7,037 nt of DNA from assembly GCA_002352605.1 (NCBI GenBank), contig DEIP01000152.1:2814-9850 (forward strand), in the 5' to 3' direction. This DNA comes from Desulfobacteraceae bacterium UBA2771 (lineage in GTDB: Bacteria > Desulfobacterota > Desulfobacteria > Desulfobacterales > Desulfosarcinaceae). The notes beneath the pieces are model-generated. The model was not told where the DNA came from and searched no databases. It was given only the letters and a program-made list of their open reading frames with translations. Shown piece after piece: positions 5,953 to 7,037 of this stretch. The first letter of the stretch is position 1. Every line of letters starts with the position of its first letter. The translations under genes were made by a program, and so were the position numbers.

Positions 5953-6891
5953 ATGACCTTAGACGCCATCTTGACCCATCCGCGACTGAAGCTGTTTTGG
6001 GCCCTTTCCCGCACCCCCCACGGGATTATCGACATTGCCACCCCGGCACTGGCCGCGCTGCTGTGCCTGGGGCGCTTTCCCTCGCTGGTGACTACGCTGC
6101 TGGGGTTGATCACCGTCTTTGCCGGATACACGGCCGTATACGCCCTCAACGACCTGGTGGACTACCGCACGGACCGGGAGAAAGTCCGGGCGGGCGAATA
6201 CACCGGCGGCGAGGAATATCTGGACCTGGACAGTCTGCTGATGCGCCATCCGCTGGCCAAAGGGGCGCTGACCCTGCCTGAGGGTGTCCTGTGGGCCGCC
6301 GGATGGGCGCTGGTGGCCATGGTCGGGGCCTGGCTGCTCAATCCGGTGTGCTTCTATATCTTCCTGGCCGGCGGTTTGCTGGAGGCGGTCTACTGCCTGT
6401 TGTGGCGGTTAACGCCCATGCGGGCGCTGGTTAACGGCATTGTAAAGACCTTGGGCGCCGTGGCCGCCGTCTATGCCGTTAACCCAAAACCGTCGACTAT
6501 TTTTCTGATCCTCCTGTTCGGCTGGGTATTCTTCTGGGAGATCGGCGGACAGAATATTCCCAACGATTGGACCGACATCGATGAGGATCGCCGCTTCAAG
6601 GCCAAGACCATCCCCGTGAGCCTGGGGCTGGAACGGGGCGGTTTGCTGGCCATGGTCTGCCTGGTGGCGGCCTTCTTTTTTACCTTCCTGCTGGTATGGG
6701 TCTCACCGCTTACCTTCGGTTTCCTTCACCTGATCGCCCTGGCCGGCCTGGGTGTCTGGCTGCTGCTGTTGCCGATCCTGCGACTGGTGGAAACCAACGG
6801 TCGCCGGCAGGCCATGGATCTGTTCAACAAGGCCAGCCACTTTCCCTTGAGTGTCTTTGTGGTGGTGATGGTTCGTTTACTCATCCTCTAA
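5953..6891 (+). CDS. UbiA-superfamily membrane prenyltransferase
   Basis: This is an integral membrane protein of 312 aa with roughly eight to nine hydrophobic helices (about 27-45, 46-65, 112-130, 131-151, 158-176, 181-199, 231-249, 251-275, 293-311). UbiA-superfamily enzymes move an isoprenoid chain from a diphosphate to an aromatic or other polar acceptor, with Mg2+ held by two Asp-rich motifs. The first is N66-D67-L-V-D70-Y-R-T-D74, after helix 2. The second is N204-D205-W-T-D208-I-D-E-D212, followed by RRFKAKTIPVSLG (213-225), a typical downstream Lys-rich loop. The acceptor cannot be told: quinone, heme, archaeal-type lipid and polyprenyl-phosphoribose subfamilies share these motifs. 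Residues 75-98 form an acidic, Gly-rich stretch between the first Asp motif and HPLAKG (99-104), where many members are shorter. No Shine-Dalgarno is evident. An in-frame TAA lies just upstream with no other start between, and the first residues fit a UbiA N-terminus, so ATG 5953 is retained. Confidence 0.9.
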   Translation: MTLDAILTHPRLKLFWALSRTPHGIIDIATPALAALLCLGRFPSLVTTLLGLITVFAGYTAVYALNDLVDYRTDREKVRAGEYTGGEEYLDLDSLLMRHPLAKGALTLPEGVLWAAGWALVAMVGAWLLNPVCFYIFLAGGLLEAVYCLLWRLTPMRALVNGIVKTLGAVAAVYAVNPKPSTIFLILLFGWVFFWEIGGQNIPNDWTDIDEDRRFKAKTIPVSLGLERGGLLAMVCLVAAFFFTFLLVWVSPLTFGFLHLIALAGLGVWLLLLPILRLVETNGRRQAMDLFNKASHFPLSVFVVVMVRLLIL

Positions 6892-6925
6892 GGGTTCGCG
6901 CAAAAATAACTTCGCAGAATTGGCG

Positions 6926-7036
6926 CTCAGATTTGGTTCAGGTTTGGCTGATCCGAGAGAGCAAAACCACAGGAATAGCGAGCTATTTCGTGGGATTTGA
7001 GAGTGAGGTATCAGCCAAAGATGGGCTGAAGCTGAG
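6926..7036. repeat. Large nested inverted repeat (~110 nt), reaching the window edge
   Basis: Perfect 10-nt arms TTTGGCTGAT (6943-6952) and ATCAGCCAAA (7010-7019) are extended inward by CC/GG with one bulge. They enclose an inner hairpin: CCAC-a-GGAATAGC (6967-6979) pairs with GCTATTTCGTGG (6982-6993), and CAAA/TTTG (6962-6965, 6996-6999) adds four more pairs outside it. Outward, CTCAG and TTCAG (6926-6930, 6937-6941) match CTGAA and CTGAG (7026-7030, 7032-7036) in mirror order. It starts 34 nt after the prenyltransferase stop codon. There is no T-run, so a simple terminator is unlikely. A dispersed palindromic element (REP-like or MITE-like) or a structured RNA are the alternatives. The window ends within or just after it, so its true limits are unknown. 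Confidence 0.65.
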
Positions 7037-7037
7037 A

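Overview
The window is a bacterial chromosomal segment. Five confidently read genes and one doubtful small ORF lie between stretches of palindrome-rich intergenic DNA. The general character (moderately GC-rich genes, a gmd-fcl-ugd sugar-nucleotide cluster, a UbiA-type prenyltransferase, large hairpin-rich intergenic repeats) would suit a Gram-negative such as a Desulfobacterota sulfate reducer. That is an impression from protein style; there is no marker gene, so the taxonomy is weak.

Layout, left to right. (a) 1-65 is a short GC-rich repeat-like leader. (b) 66-890 (+) is an AT-rich gene for a 274-aa protein of unknown function whose base composition differs sharply from everything to its right. 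(c) 891-1079 is the convergent junction with the next operon. It holds a small Cys-rich ORF (912-1079, +) that resembles the YacG zinc-ribbon but lacks the fourth Cys. (d) 1037-4524 (-) is a tight three-gene operon, transcribed gmd -> fcl -> ugd with 11-12 nt gaps. (e) 4525-4649 is an AT-rich spacer with a perfect palindrome and a possible promoter for that operon. (f) 4650-5306 (-) encodes a 218-aa protein with a transglutaminase-like Cys/His/Asp arrangement. (g) 5307-5952 is a ~650-nt divergent intergenic region containing a run of strong potential hairpins, the largest closed by a perfect 9-bp stem. (h) 5953-6891 (+) is a polytopic UbiA-superfamily prenyltransferase. (i) 6892-7037 holds a very large nested inverted repeat that reaches the window edge.

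How the genes work together. Gmd turns GDP-mannose into GDP-4-keto-6-deoxymannose and Fcl converts that to GDP-L-fucose. Ugd oxidises UDP-glucose to UDP-glucuronate. The operon therefore supplies two activated sugars, fucose and glucuronic acid, for a surface polysaccharide (capsule, exopolysaccharide or O-antigen). No glycosyltransferase, flippase or polymerase is in view, so the polymer cannot be named. The transglutaminase-like gene and the prenyltransferase have no visible functional link to that operon.

I see no complete defence system, CRISPR array, tRNA, rRNA or recognisable transposase. The least explained parts are the AT-rich gene at the left, the small Cys-rich ORF, the transglutaminase-like protein, and the two palindrome-rich non-coding stretches.
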